Source of the DNA: Variovorax boronicumulans | Lineage (GTDB): Bacteria > Pseudomonadota > Gammaproteobacteria > Burkholderiales > Burkholderiaceae_C | NCBI RefSeq assembly: GCF_007677875.1 | Contig: NZ_VEDO01000019.1 | Span: forward strand, 1 to 64,000 | Direction of reading: 5' to 3' | Length of the DNA: 64,000 bases | Shown: positions 45,814 through 54,300 of the stretch, piece by piece | Numbering within the stretch: position 1 is the first letter of the stretch | How the letters are laid out: each line of letters starts with the position of its first letter | Translations under genes and position numbers: made by a program | Notes under the pieces: generated by a model | Seen by the model: the letters and a program-made list of their open reading frames with translations, nothing else | What the model was told of the DNA's origin: nothing | The model's database searches: none

Positions 45814-46791
45814 ATGAAGAAGCACAACGCATCCAGCCCAGCCCCCGAGCCGGATGCGTTGCAGGCGCCTTCTTCCGCTGCAGAGGCGCCGCTCTCCAGC
45901 GACCGAGCGGCCTTGCTGGACGATGTGCCGGTCGACGGCGAGTCCAGCGACATCCTGACGATGTACCTGCGCGACGTGCGCCGTACCGCCTTGTTCACGC
46001 CGCAGCAGGAGTTCGAGACGGCCACGCGCGCGCGGGCCGGTGACTTCGATGCCCGCCAGGCCATGATCGAGCACAACCTGCGGCTCGTCGTCAGCATCGC
46101 CAAGAACTACCTGGGCCGCGGCGTGCCCATGAGCGACCTGATCGAGGAAGGCAACCTCGGTCTCATGCACGCCATCGACAAGTTCGAGCCCGAGCGAGGC
46201 TTCCGCTTCTCGACCTATGCGACCTGGTGGATTCGCCAATCGGTCGAGCGCGCCGTGATGAACCAGGGCCGGGTGATCCGCCTCCCGGTGCACGTGGTGC
46301 GCGAGCTCCAACAGGTGCTGCGGGCCCGGCGCACCCTCGAGAACGATTCGGCCTTTCAGGCGTTGCGCCCCGACGGCGTGCGCGTCGACGACGTGGCCGC
46401 GCTGCTGGGCCGTGACGTTCAGGAGGTTGCCGAACTGCTGGCGCTGGCCGAGACGCCGCGCTCGCTCGACGCCTCGCTGGACCGTTCTGATGACAGCGGC
46501 ACGCTGGCCGACACCCTGACCGACGACCAGGCGCCTGACCCGTCCAGCATCACGCACTCGCGCGAGGTCGAGGAACTGCTGGAAACCTGGATCGGCGCGC
46601 TGTCCGCGCGTGAGCGCGAGGTGCTGGATGGCCGCTTCGGCTTGCACGACCGCGAGCCGGAAACCCTGGACACGCTGAGCGAGCGGCTGAGCCTCACGCG
46701 CGAGCGCGTGCGCCAGATCCAGAACGAGGCGCTGCGCAAGCTCAAGCAGCACCTGGGGCGCAACGGCGTCGACCGCGACGCGCTGCTGTAG
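45814..46791 (+). CDS. rpoS: RpoS, stationary-phase sigma factor
   Basis: Sigma-S, the general stress sigma factor, 325 residues. Region 1.2 begins [18 protein letters not shown] (about 44-61), region 2 carries [19 protein letters not shown] and the melting/-10 segment [19 protein letters not shown], region 3 [14 protein letters not shown], and region 4 a helix-turn-helix ([20 protein letters not shown]). The start follows the nlpD stop by one base, so translation is coupled. nlpD upstream is the classic site of the main rpoS promoter in proteobacteria; none could be pinned down here. Confidence 0.96.
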   Translation: MKKHNASSPAPEPDALQAPSSAAEAPLSSDRAALLDDVPVDGESSDILTMYLRDVRRTALFTPQQEFETATRARAGDFDARQAMIEHNLRLVVSIAKNYLGRGVPMSDLIEEGNLGLMHAIDKFEPERGFRFSTYATWWIRQSVERAVMNQGRVIRLPVHVVRELQQVLRARRTLENDSAFQALRPDGVRVDDVAALLGRDVQEVAELLALAETPRSLDASLDRSDDSGTLADTLTDDQAPDPSSITHSREVEELLETWIGALSAREREVLDGRFGLHDREPETLDTLSERLSLTRERVRQIQNEALRKLKQHLGRNGVDRDALL

Positions 46792-46832
46792 CCGCGGCCG
46801 GAACGCACGGGACGGCCTGAGACAATCGGGCT

Positions 46833-48266
46833 ATGTCCGACGTTTCCCCCCAAGATTTGGCTGCCCCCCACGATACCGCGCACGATGCCAGTCCGCCGCC
46901 GCCCTGGCTGGAGGTGCATGCGGTCGACCTCGAAGCGCAAGGCGTGGCGCGGCGCCCGGACGGCAAGGTGGTGTTCATCGAAGGGGCTTTGCCGACCGAG
47001 CGCGTGGTGGCTAACGTGCACCGCAAGAAGAGCCATTTCGAGCATGCGAGCCTGACGGCGGTGCTGCGCGAATCCGCGCAGCGCGTGCAGCCGGCCTGCC
47101 CGCATTTCGGCCTGCACGCGGGCGCCTGCGGCGGCTGCAAGATGCAGCACCTGCACGTGGCCGCCCAGGTGGCCGTCAAGCAGCGCGTGCTGGAAGACAA
47201 CCTCTGGCATCTGGGGCGGCTGCGGCCCGAGCGCGTGCTGCGCCCCATCGAAGGTCCGGCATGGGGCTACCGTGACCGCGGCCGCCTGTCGGTGCGCTAC
47301 GTGCGCAAGAAGGGTGAGGTGCTGGTCGGCTTCCACGAACGCAAGAGCCGCTATGTGGCCGACATGCGCGAGTGCCGCGTGCTGCCGCCCCATGTCAGTG
47401 CGCTGCTGCTGCCCTTGCGCGCCTTGATCGGCGCCATGGACGCGCGCGAGACGCTGCCGCAGATCGAGCTGGCCGTGGGCGCTGACGTGACGGCGCTGGT
47501 GCTGCGCCACATGGAGCCGCTCAGCGCGGGTGACATCGCGCAGTTGCGTGCTTTTGCCAGCACCCACGGCGTGCAGTGGTGGCTGCAGCCCAAGGGGCCG
47601 GACACCGTGCACTTGCTGGACGAAGGCGGGCCGCAGCTGAGCTACCGCCTGCCCGAGTACGGCATCGAGATGCCCTACCGGCCGACCGACTTCACGCAGG
47701 TCAACGCCCACATCAACCGTGTGCTCGTGCACCGCGCGCTGGGCCTGCTGGACGTGCAGCGCGACGAGCGCGTGATCGACTGGTTCTGCGGCCTGGGCAA
47801 CTTCAGCCTGCCACTGGCGACGCAGGCGCGCGAGGTGCTCGGCATCGAGGGCAGCGAGGCCCTGGTGGCCCGTTCCCGCGACAACTACCAGCGCAACGCG
47901 GCAACGCGTGGCAGCCACGGCGCGCTGGCGCCGACGCGCTTCGCCGCGCGCAACCTGTTCGAGATGACGCCTGAGCAACTGGTGGCCGACGGCACGGCGC
48001 ACAAGTGGCTCGTGGATCCGCCGCGCGAAGGCGCGCATGCGCTGGTCCAGGCGCTGGCCCAACTGCGTCAGGGGCCGGAGCGCGCCGACTGGCAACCGCC
48101 CCGGCGCATCGTCTATGTGAGCTGCAACCCCGCCACCTTGGCGCGCGACGCGGGCATCCTGGTCAACGAGGCGGGCTACCGCTGCGTGGCGGCCGGCGCG
48201 GTGAACATGTTCCCGCACACCGCGCACGTGGAAAGCATCGCGCAGTTCGAGTTGGTGCCGCGCTGA
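46833..48266 (+). CDS. rlmD: RlmD, 23S rRNA (uracil-1939-C5)-methyltransferase
   Basis: Iron-sulfur SAM methyltransferase of 477 residues modifying U1939 of 23S rRNA. It has an N-terminal TRAM RNA-binding domain (about 28-85), the cluster cysteines [18 protein letters not shown] plus the one in ADMRECRV, the SAM motif [15 protein letters not shown], and the catalytic [18 protein letters not shown] lies six bases before the ATG, the same spacing as for uvrC, suggesting a leaderless mRNA. It is downstream of rpoS but appears to have its own promoter. Confidence 0.95.
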   Translation: MSDVSPQDLAAPHDTAHDASPPPPWLEVHAVDLEAQGVARRPDGKVVFIEGALPTERVVANVHRKKSHFEHASLTAVLRESAQRVQPACPHFGLHAGACGGCKMQHLHVAAQVAVKQRVLEDNLWHLGRLRPERVLRPIEGPAWGYRDRGRLSVRYVRKKGEVLVGFHERKSRYVADMRECRVLPPHVSALLLPLRALIGAMDARETLPQIELAVGADVTALVLRHMEPLSAGDIAQLRAFASTHGVQWWLQPKGPDTVHLLDEGGPQLSYRLPEYGIEMPYRPTDFTQVNAHINRVLVHRALGLLDVQRDERVIDWFCGLGNFSLPLATQAREVLGIEGSEALVARSRDNYQRNAATRGSHGALAPTRFAARNLFEMTPEQLVADGTAHKWLVDPPREGAHALVQALAQLRQGPERADWQPPRRIVYVSCNPATLARDAGILVNEAGYRCVAAGAVNMFPHTAHVESIAQFELVPR

Positions 48267-48276
48267 GGGGCGGGGG

Positions 48277-48630
48277 TCAGGAGCCGCGCGCGCCGCGGCG
48301 TTCGGTCTTGCCCTCGGGTGGGCTGCTGGCCACCGATTCCTCGGTGGTCTCGGCCTTGGGTGAGGGGATCACGGCTTGCACGCCCTCGATCTTGTTCTCG
48401 CGCATGTACTGGTCCATTTCACGCCAGCCGGCGAAGATGGCCGCGCGCGGTGCTTTGGGATTGAGCGCATAGCAGTCTTCCAGGGCGCGCAGGGCGTGGC
48501 GGCAACCGCCGCCCGTGGCCTTGGCGTCGGCTTCGCGTGCGAGCACCTTGGGGTCGGGGTAGATGCCCGGGATTTCACAGCCCGCCAGCAGCGAGGCGAC
48601 GCTCAGGATGGCGAGAAGACGTGCAGACAT
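48277..48630 (-). CDS. Small predicted lipoprotein of unknown function
   Basis: Predicted lipoprotein of 117 residues. The signal peptide MSARLLAILSVASLLAGCE has a clean LLAGC lipobox (Cys18). The mature part has two more cysteines (GGCRHALRALEDCYALNP) that could form a disulfide, a short helical region, and an acidic, proline- and glutamate-rich tail. A TPR-like pattern is possible at ALRALEDCYALNPKAPRA. No known family was recognised. It stands alone, convergent with rlmD. Confidence 0.72.
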   Translation of the reverse strand: MSARLLAILSVASLLAGCEIPGIYPDPKVLAREADAKATGGGCRHALRALEDCYALNPKAPRAAIFAGWREMDQYMRENKIEGVQAVIPSPKAETTEESVASSPPEGKTERRGARGS

Positions 48631-48708
48631 GGGCGGCCTCGTGCAGGGAATGCGTTCATTATCGGCACGGATGTGCGAGACGTTGAGTACTCATTTCGCA
48701 CAAATGGA

Positions 48709-48733
48709 AAAGGCCCCGAAGGGCCTTTGTTGC
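48709..48733 (-). terminator. Terminator of the Bax-inhibitor-1 family gene
   Basis: On the minus strand AAAGGCCC-TTCG-GGGCCTTT, a stable 8-base stem capped by a TTCG tetraloop, ends in TTTTCC. It lies 20 bases past the gene's stop. Confidence 0.78.
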
Positions 48734-48747
48734 AGTGCAGGAGCGGG

Positions 48748-49446
48748 TCAGTCGCGCTCGCCGCCCATGATGCCCAGCAGGGCCAGCAGGCTCTGGAACA
48801 CGTTGAACAAGTCCAGGTACAGGGCCAGCGTGGCGCTGATGTAGTTGGTCTCGCCACCGTCCATGATGCGCTTCAGGTCATACAGCATGAAGGCGCTGAA
48901 GATCCCGATGGCGGCGACCGACAGGGCCATCATGCCGGCCGTGGAGCCCACGAACACGTTCACGATGCCGCCCACCAGGAGCACGATGGCGCCGACGAAC
49001 AGCCATTTGCCCATGGACGACAGGTCGCGCTTGATGACCGTGGCCAGGCTGGCCATGGCCAGGAACACGCCGGCCGTGCCGCCGAAGGCCGTCATGACCA
49101 GCTCGGCGCCGTTGAAGAAGCCCAGCACCGCGGCGATCAGGCGCGACAGCATCAGCCCCATGAAGAAGGTGAAGCCCAGCAGCACCGGCACGCCGGCGGC
49201 CGAGTTCTTGGTCTTCTCGATCGCAAACATGAAGCCGAAGGCGCCGCCCAGGAACACGATCAGGCCCAGGCCGCCGGTCAGGGCCGCCGTGATGCCGGTG
49301 GACACGCCCACCCAGGCGCCCAGCACCGTGGGCAGCAGGCTCAGTGCCAGCAGCCAATAGGTGTTGCGCAGCACCTTGTTGCGCTGCTCTTGGGAAACTT
49401 CAAAACCGCCGTAACCGGCGTCGTAAGTGCGGACTTGGTTGGTCAT
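48748..49446 (-). CDS. Bax inhibitor-1/YccA family membrane protein
   Basis: Integral inner-membrane protein of 232 residues with about seven helices, member of the BI-1/YccA family. Landmarks are RNTYWLLALSLLPTVLGAWVG, VPVLLGFTFFMGLMLSRL and the C-terminal ATLALYLDLFNVFQSLLALLG with the conserved aspartate pattern at the end. YccA of E. coli modulates the FtsH protease; a calcium leak function is described for some homologues. ATG 49446 has GAGGAG upstream. A TAGAAT -10 (49485-49490, minus) is a likely promoter element. Confidence 0.88.
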   Translation of the reverse strand: MTNQVRTYDAGYGGFEVSQEQRNKVLRNTYWLLALSLLPTVLGAWVGVSTGITAALTGGLGLIVFLGGAFGFMFAIEKTKNSAAGVPVLLGFTFFMGLMLSRLIAAVLGFFNGAELVMTAFGGTAGVFLAMASLATVIKRDLSSMGKWLFVGAIVLLVGGIVNVFVGSTAGMMALSVAAIGIFSAFMLYDLKRIMDGGETNYISATLALYLDLFNVFQSLLALLGIMGGERD

Positions 49447-49626
49447 TGGTGGACTCCTCATTGCCTGGATCGGCAGTTGCGGAAATTCTAGGAGGATTCA
49501 AGAGGGGGCCTGCAATACCACTAAGGGGTCCGCCCTTATTGCGCCGAAGGGAATTCTGCGGCCGCCTGCGACTGGCAGAAGGCTGGTTTTGTTTATGCTC
49601 GCCGCCTTTCCTTTGCAAAGAGCACC

Positions 49627-50034
49627 ATGAAGACCAAGTCCTTTCTCGAACTGTCCGACCTGAAGGCGATTGCCGCCGCCGCCGAAGCCGAGGCGCTCAA
49701 GAACAACTGGGCCGTGACCATCGCCATCGTCGACGACGGCGGCCACCTGCTGTGGCTGCAACGCCTAGATGGCGCGCCCGCCGTGTCGGCCCACATCGCC
49801 CCGGCCAAGGCCAACACGGCCGCGCTGGGCCGGCGTGAGAGCAAGGTCTACGAGGACATCGTCAACGGTGGCCGCACGGCTTTCCTGAGCGCGCCCGACC
49901 TCAAGGGCCTGCTGGAGGGCGGCGTGCCGATCCTGAAGGACGGGCACTGCATCGGTGCCGTCGGCGTGAGCGGCGTCAAGTCCACCGAAGACGCGCAGAT
50001 CGCGCGCGCCGGCATTGCCGCCATCGGGCTGTAA
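49627..50034 (+). CDS. GlcG/HbpS-like haem-degrading family protein
   Basis: Small protein of 135 residues of the GlcG/HbpS (DUF336) fold. Typical pattern: an N-terminal LSDLKAIAAAAEAEALKN helix, VTIAIVDDGGHLLWLQRLDGA, then PAKANTAALGRRES and a C-terminal GVSGVKSTEDAQIARAG. No signal peptide is visible, so it is cytosolic. Some members bind haem or cobalamin, but function is not settled. It is monocistronic, followed by its own terminator, and sits at the edge of the iron gene block. Confidence 0.85.
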   Translation: MKTKSFLELSDLKAIAAAAEAEALKNNWAVTIAIVDDGGHLLWLQRLDGAPAVSAHIAPAKANTAALGRRESKVYEDIVNGGRTAFLSAPDLKGLLEGGVPILKDGHCIGAVGVSGVKSTEDAQIARAGIAAIGL

Positions 50035-50052
50035 GCGTTCGGGCGCCAAAAG

Positions 50053-50081
50053 AAAAGCCGGCCGCACGCGGCCGGCTTTTT
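50053..50081 (+). terminator. Terminator of the GlcG/HbpS-like gene
   Basis: AAAAGCCGGCCG (50053-50064), loop CACG, then CGGCCGGCTTTTT (50069-50081): an 8-base GC stem flanked by A- and T-runs, usable in both directions. Confidence 0.92.
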
Positions 50082-50187
50082 CATGGGTGCGGGAAAAATG
50101 CGTGGCTGGCGGAGCAACGTCCGCTGGCTGGCAAAAAACGACCCTTGGAGACTGAGGATCAGTCCTGGAGTCGCCCCACGATGAAAC

Positions 50188-50400
50188 TCATTTGGTCAGG
50201 ATCAGCTTGCCGAGCTTGGTTGTCTGCAGGCGGTAGATCGCGCCGTTGTGCTTGATCTCCACGGCCTTCTGGCCGCGCAGCAGCTCGTGGCTGTCGACGG
50301 CCAGAGCGTCCGCCGCGCTGACTTGTGCCATGCCGGCCGCAGCGAAGCGTTGGAGCGCGGCGGCGTTACCGGACATCAGAGGATGGGTGGCTGCGTGCAT
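50188..50400 (-). CDS. hemP: HemP, haemin uptake protein
   Basis: Small protein of 70 residues. The C-terminal half matches HemP: VDSHELLRGQKAVEIKHNGA, then YRLQTTKLGKLILTK. In Burkholderiales HemP acts as a positive regulator needed for haem-uptake gene expression; that role is taken from the family. The N-terminal 35 residues are variable. The promoter overlaps a Fur box, so it should be switched on by iron shortage. Confidence 0.87.
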   Translation of the reverse strand: MHAATHPLMSGNAAALQRFAAAGMAQVSAADALAVDSHELLRGQKAVEIKHNGAIYRLQTTKLGKLILTK

Positions 50401-50430
50401 GGTGTCGTCCCTTGGTCAACTTGCGATGCA

Positions 50431-50462
50431 GTTAATGATAACGATTCGCAGTTGTTAGTCAA
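50431..50462 (-). promoter_or_regulatory. hemP promoter overlapped by a Fur box
   Basis: On the minus strand TTGACT (50457-50462), a 16-base spacer and TATCAT (50435-50440) are each 5 of 6 to consensus. The stretch 50431-50449, GTTAATGATAACGATTCGC, matches the 19-base Fur consensus at about 14 positions and covers the -10. Iron-loaded Fur would block it. Confidence 0.72.
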
Positions 50463-50465
50463 GAA

Positions 50466-50495
50466 AAGGGGCGAAGTTTTTTCGCCCCTTGCGCT
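50466..50495 (-). terminator. Terminator of the tonB-exbB-exbD unit
   Basis: On the minus strand AAGGGGCGAA, a 5-base loop and TTCGCCCCTT form a perfect 10-base stem followed by TTCTTG. It directly abuts the hemP -35 element, so hemP is a separate unit. Confidence 0.8.
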
Positions 50496-50509
50496 CCAGC
50501 GTCGTTCTG

Positions 50510-50920
50510 TCAGGGCTTGGGTTCGGTGATGAAGCCGATCTTGCGGACGTTGGCCTGCCGTGCGAACGACATGGCCTGGGCCACGCGCTCGTAGCGCACC
50601 TCGCGGTCGCCGCGGATGTGCAGTTCGGGCTGCGGCTCCTTGGCGCCCTCGGTCTGAAGGCGCGGCAGCAGTTCCTCGTCGGTGATGCGCGTCTCGTTCC
50701 AGTAGTAGCCACCGTCGGCGGCAACGGACAGGCGGATGGTCTCCGGCTTGGCATCCTCCTGTTCGCTGCTGGCGCGGGGCAGGTCGATGTTCACCGCGTG
50801 CTTCATCACCGGGATGGTGATGATGAAGATGATGAGCAGCACCAGCATGACGTCGACCAGCGGCGTCATGTTGATCTCGTTCATCACCTCGTCGGCGTCG
50901 TCCTGGGTGCCGAAGGCCAT
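50510..50920 (-). CDS. exbD: ExbD, TonB-complex proton-channel subunit
   Basis: ExbD/TolR family protein of 136 residues powering TonB-dependent uptake. One membrane helix contains the proton-pathway aspartate in NMTPLVDVMLVLLIIFIITI (about 17-36); the periplasmic domain follows and ends REVRYERVAQAMSFARQANV. It starts one base after the exbB stop. Distinguished from TolR near 4.4 kb by the tonB-exbB context. Confidence 0.93.
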   Translation of the reverse strand: MAFGTQDDADEVMNEINMTPLVDVMLVLLIIFIITIPVMKHAVNIDLPRASSEQEDAKPETIRLSVAADGGYYWNETRITDEELLPRLQTEGAKEPQPELHIRGDREVRYERVAQAMSFARQANVRKIGFITEPKP

Positions 50921-50921
50921 C

Positions 50922-51638
50922 TCATGCTCCCTTCTTCATGGCCACGACGTTGGCGGAACCGCCCGTGGCCACGCGCGCGCCGGTCACGAAGTAGGCGTGC
51001 AGGTCGTGCGCGAAGCTGTTGAGCTTGTTCAACACCGACTTGTTGCCGCGCACCAGCGCGTTGTAGCCCAGCACGGCCGGAATGGCGACTGCCAGGCCCA
51101 GCGCCGTCATGATCAGCGCCTCGCCGATCGGGCCGGCCACCTTGTCGATGGTGGACTGGCCCGACAGGCCGATGGCCAACAGCGCGTGGTAGATGCCCCA
51201 GACCGTGCCGAACAGCCCCACGAACGGCGCAGTGGAGCCGACCGAGGCCAGGACCGCCAGGCCCGACTGCATGCGCGCCGTGGTGGCGTCGATGCTGTTG
51301 CGCAGCGTGCGCGTGACCCAGTCGCTCACGTCCAGCGTGTCGTGCAGGTGGGCTTTGGTGTTGCGGTGGTGGGCGGTGGCTTCGCGGCCTTCCTCGGCCA
51401 GGCGCAGAAAAGGGTTGCTGGGGTCCTTGCCCAGCTTGGCCATGCCGGTGGCGAAGTCCTCGCTGTGCCAAAAGCCGTCGGAGGCATTGGCCATCTTTTT
51501 GTAGCGGATGATGTCCAGCGTCTTGATCAGGATCACGATCCAGGAGGCCAGCGACATCGCGAGCAGCATGATGGCCACGCCCTTGGTCACGAGGTCGCCT
51601 TGTTGCCAGACGTTGGCGAGGCCGAAATGGGATTCCAT
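50922..51638 (-). CDS. exbB: ExbB, TonB-complex motor subunit
   Basis: MotA/TolQ/ExbB family proton-channel protein of 238 residues with three membrane segments (about 15-40, 130-155, 165-190). The signature VGLFGTVWGIYHALLAIGLSG and the motif GEALIMTALGLAVAIPAV are present. It energises TonB together with ExbD. It lies 26 bases after tonB, and exbD follows immediately. Confidence 0.94.
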   Translation of the reverse strand: MESHFGLANVWQQGDLVTKGVAIMLLAMSLASWIVILIKTLDIIRYKKMANASDGFWHSEDFATGMAKLGKDPSNPFLRLAEEGREATAHHRNTKAHLHDTLDVSDWVTRTLRNSIDATTARMQSGLAVLASVGSTAPFVGLFGTVWGIYHALLAIGLSGQSTIDKVAGPIGEALIMTALGLAVAIPAVLGYNALVRGNKSVLNKLNSFAHDLHAYFVTGARVATGGSANVVAMKKGA

Positions 51639-51664
51639 GCGTTACTCCAGAAAGAAGAAAAAGA

Positions 51665-52366
51665 TTATTCGAGGACGTAATTGACCGGCGCTTCGTACCA
51701 CATGGCCTGGACCACGCCGTTGACCTTGCCCGGCACGTAGCGGCATTTCATGACGTATTCCATGGCCGAGCGGTCCAGCCGCTCGAAGCCGCTGGAGCGC
51801 TTGATTTCGGCGCGTTCGGGCTGGCCGTTGGTGCCGATCAGCACGCGCACCAGCACCTTGCCCTGTTCGCCCAGGCGCCGGCTGATGGCCGGGTAGACGG
51901 GGCTGGGGTTTTGCAGGTAGCTGGCATCGCTGGACGGCAACTGGATCTTGGGCGGAGCCGGCGGTGCGGGCGGCGGCGGCTCGGGCGCCGGCGCGACGGG
52001 CTGCTCGATCGGCGGCAGCGGCGCCGGCGGGGCGACCACGCCGGTGGGGGCGGCCGGCGCCGGTGTGGGATCCTGGATCGCCTGCGGCTGCGGCGGTGGT
52101 GGCAGTGTCGGCGCCTTGGGCTTGACCACGGGCTTTGGCACCTTGGGCGGCGTCGGTGGGGCCGGCGGCGGTGGAGGGGGAGGCGTCGGCTTGGGCGGCT
52201 CGACGAACTGCGCCATGATCTCGACCGGCACGATCACCTCGACGGCGCGGACCAGCAGCCCGCTCTGCAGCGCCCACAGGGCCGCGGCGTGGAAGGCGAT
52301 CACGCTGCCGACGATGACCGTGTTGCGGCTCAGGCCACTGCGTTCGGGGTAAGTGCTGGAAGCCAT
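51665..52366 (-). CDS. tonB: TonB, energy transducer for outer-membrane uptake
   Basis: Periplasm-spanning protein of 233 residues. It has a single N-terminal helix (about 15-35, TVIVGSVIAFHAAALWAL), a long proline-rich arm (about 50-150, repeated Pro-Pro-Ala, Pro-Lys and Pro-Glu), and the C-terminal TonB domain with YPAISRRLGEQGKVLVRVLI. ATG 52366 was chosen because it directly precedes the charged residues before the helix. The polyproline arm makes it a likely client of elongation factor P, encoded at 25 kb. Confidence 0.93.
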   Translation of the reverse strand: MASSTYPERSGLSRNTVIVGSVIAFHAAALWALQSGLLVRAVEVIVPVEIMAQFVEPPKPTPPPPPPPAPPTPPKVPKPVVKPKAPTLPPPPQPQAIQDPTPAPAAPTGVVAPPAPLPPIEQPVAPAPEPPPPAPPAPPKIQLPSSDASYLQNPSPVYPAISRRLGEQGKVLVRVLIGTNGQPERAEIKRSSGFERLDRSAMEYVMKCRYVPGKVNGVVQAMWYEAPVNYVLE

Positions 52367-52448
52367 AGTGAAAAAGACAGATGCCGAAGCAGGCGCCGAC
52401 ATGGTGCCCACTCCAAGAACGCGCGAAGCGCAGCGTGGCGGCCCGGGC

Positions 52449-52520
52449 CTATCTGCGGAAGATCCACCAGGCCGAACCGACCACCAAGATCAGGCTACCG
52501 CCGAGAGAGAACAGTTCCAT
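52449..52520 (-). CDS. Possible 23-residue membrane microprotein
   Basis: A tiny reading frame encodes MELFSLGGSLILVVGSAWWI plus FRR: a single hydrophobic helix with a positively charged C-terminal end. The ATG is preceded by GGAAGG at about 6 bases, a good ribosome-binding site. It begins inside the last 31 bases of bfd and ends 82 bases before tonB, on the same strand. Composition is unlike a random high-GC frame. It could be an accessory peptide of the TonB complex or chance; no homologue was recognised. Confidence 0.4.
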   Translation of the reverse strand: MELFSLGGSLILVVGSAWWIFRR

Positions 52521-52780
52521 GCAGCGCCTTCCGTAGTACCGCTGGCGAGCTTGGGAACCGGGGCGTCGAGACCGCGGTCGTCGGGCCCGACGGCGCTGTG
52601 CAAGGCCGCGACGGGGTGCATGCGACTGCACTGGTCGACGACCTCACGGGCGCATCCTTCACAGCGGCCACATTGCGTGGCCACGCCCAGTTCGAGCTGG
52701 ATGTCGTCGAAGCTCAGACCGGCCCGCACGTGACGGACGATTTCGCGGTCGGAGATCCGGTTGCACACACAGACGATCAT
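52490..52780 (-). CDS. bfd: Bfd, bacterioferritin-associated [2Fe-2S] ferredoxin
   Basis: Electron donor that reduces the iron core of bacterioferritin and releases iron. The four cluster cysteines have the Bfd spacing: Cys4 and Cys6 in MIVCVCNRIS, Cys38 and Cys41 in QCGRCEGC. Family members are usually about 60-75 residues; this one has 96, with a tail of about 40 residues rich in Ala/Gly/Pro that is poorly conserved. It is separated from bfr by one oxidase gene. An AT-rich promoter region lies just upstream. Confidence 0.9.
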   Translation of the reverse strand: MIVCVCNRISDREIVRHVRAGLSFDDIQLELGVATQCGRCEGCAREVVDQCSRMHPVAALHSAVGPDDRGLDAPVPKLASGTTEGAAWNCSLSAVA

Positions 52781-52821
52781 GGCGATGAAGGCGGGTTGGC
52801 TGGCTGGTGAATGTCATCACG

Positions 52822-52853
52822 ATTATAAATACGAATTCATCGCATTTGTGCAA
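52822..52853 (-). promoter_or_regulatory. AT-rich promoter region of bfd with weak Fur-like sequence
   Basis: On the minus strand there is a perfect TATAAT (52822-52827) and TTGCAC (52848-52853), but the spacer is 20 bases, longer than ideal. Between them the stretch GATGAATTCGTATTTATA loosely resembles a Fur site. The region is markedly AT-rich for this genome. Confidence 0.4.
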
Positions 52854-52896
52854 CTTGTTGGCATGAAAACGGTCGCAGCGTAGGGATTTGCGCGTT

Positions 52897-54033
52897 TCAG
52901 GGGCTGCCGGGCCAAAGCATGCGCGGGCTGCAATCTGCAAGGCGGGCGCAACCGCACAAGGCCATCGCGATCTCCAGTTCGTCGCGCAACAGGCGCAGCA
53001 CGTGCGCCACGCCGACCGCGCCGGCGTTGGCCAGGCCCCAGACCACTGGTCGCCCGACCAGGACGGCACGCGCGCCCAACGCCATGGCCTTGAGCACGTC
53101 GGTGCCGCGGCGGATGCCGCCATCCACCAGCACGGGCAGGGCGGTGCCGACGGCGTCGACGATGGGCGGCAATAACGCCGCGGTGGGGGGCATGGTGTCC
53201 AAGGTCCGGCCCCCATGGTTGGAAACGATGAGCCCGGCCACCTGCAAGACCGCGGCCTGGCGCGCGTCCTCGGCATGCGCGATGCCCTTGAGCAGCACAG
53301 GCAGCCGGCTGATGGACTGCAGCCACTGAACGTCGTCCCAGGTCGGGGCATGGCGCAGCAGCGCGTCGAACATGGCGCTCTGGCCAGGCTCCAGGGCGAC
53401 GGGCGGCGCCGGCGGCAGTGCCGCCAGATGCACGGCGGCGGCATGGGGTGGCACCTGGAAGCCTGCGCGGCGCTCGCGGTCCCGTGCCCCGCTGGTGGGT
53501 GCGTCCACGGTCAGCATCAAGGCCTCGTAGCCGGCCTGCTCGGCGCGCTGAACCAGTTCGCGCGTGAAGCCGCGATCGTGCTGCAGGTAGAGCTGGAACC
53601 ACAGCGGGCCGCGCGTGGGCTCATGCGCGATGGCGGTGGCAATAGTCTCCAGCGAGGTGCTGGCCTGGGTGCTCAGCACGAGCCCCGCGCCGAGCGCGCA
53701 GGCCGCGTGGGCCGTGGCCAGTTCGCCGTCCGCATGCGCCATGCGCTGGAACGCGACGGGCGCCACCAGGATGGGGTGGGCCAGTTCGCGGCCCAGCAGT
53801 TGCACACGCGTGTTGCCGCCTTGCAGCGGCCGCAGCACGCGGGGGTGCAGCTGCAGTGCATCCCAGGCCCCGCGGTTGGCGCGCAGCGTGATCTCGTCGC
53901 CCGCGCCGCCGCTGAAATAGGCCCAAGCGTTGTCGTCCAGCCGGGTGCGGGCGTGGGCTTCATGGTCGGCCAGCGTGGCCAGCCCGGCGGGGAGGGCGGC
54001 GACGCTAGGCACAGGCGGCGGGGCTGCTGGCAT
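52897..54033 (-). CDS. FMN-dependent alpha-hydroxy-acid oxidase/dehydrogenase
   Basis: TIM-barrel flavoenzyme of 378 residues of the lactate/glycolate oxidase family. Landmarks are WAYFSGGAGDEITLR near the N terminus, ILVAPVAFQRMAH, LWFQLYLQHDRG, the FMN-binding lysine in LPVLLKGIAHAEDA, the catalytic histidine in IVSNHGGRTLDTMP and the phosphate-binding VLVDGGIRRGTDVLKA and GARAVLVGRP. The substrate (lactate, glycolate, mandelate or other) is not identifiable. It interrupts the bfr-bfd pair. ATG 54033 was chosen as the last start before conserved sequence; the frame opens well upstream. Confidence 0.86.
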   Translation of the reverse strand: MPAAPPPVPSVAALPAGLATLADHEAHARTRLDDNAWAYFSGGAGDEITLRANRGAWDALQLHPRVLRPLQGGNTRVQLLGRELAHPILVAPVAFQRMAHADGELATAHAACALGAGLVLSTQASTSLETIATAIAHEPTRGPLWFQLYLQHDRGFTRELVQRAEQAGYEALMLTVDAPTSGARDRERRAGFQVPPHAAAVHLAALPPAPPVALEPGQSAMFDALLRHAPTWDDVQWLQSISRLPVLLKGIAHAEDARQAAVLQVAGLIVSNHGGRTLDTMPPTAALLPPIVDAVGTALPVLVDGGIRRGTDVLKAMALGARAVLVGRPVVWGLANAGAVGVAHVLRLLRDELEIAMALCGCARLADCSPRMLWPGSP

Positions 54034-54300
54034 GCCGCCAGTATCGCAATGCCGCAGCTCTGCTCCCGCCGGGCGCGTGCGCCGCTTGCGCATGACCTGT
54101 CGTCCAGCCAACGCAGCCGCCAGCGGCGAGCAGGCAGGCGGCCAGAAGGGCGAGTGGCGGACCGGCGTGCCTTTCGGGCGAGGGGCAAGATGCGGGTCGT
54201 TTGTCACAAACGGCAACGTGCACGGTTGCCGGCAGACGACCCTGCGCCGATTCCTAGCGGGTTGCCCGCATGCTGCGTTGCGGCGACTGCCGCTGCCAAT
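54034..54300. other. Gene-free stretch between the oxidase and the bfr terminator
   Basis: About 270 bases hold no convincing gene. The promoter of the alpha-hydroxy-acid oxidase should lie here, but no clear -35/-10 pair was found. Confidence 0.5.

Noticed and set aside
54005-54223. Minus-strand 72-codon frame with a lipoprotein-like LLAAGGC
   Set aside because: It overlaps the start of the oxidase gene, has no ribosome-binding site and its composition is typical of a random GC-rich frame.
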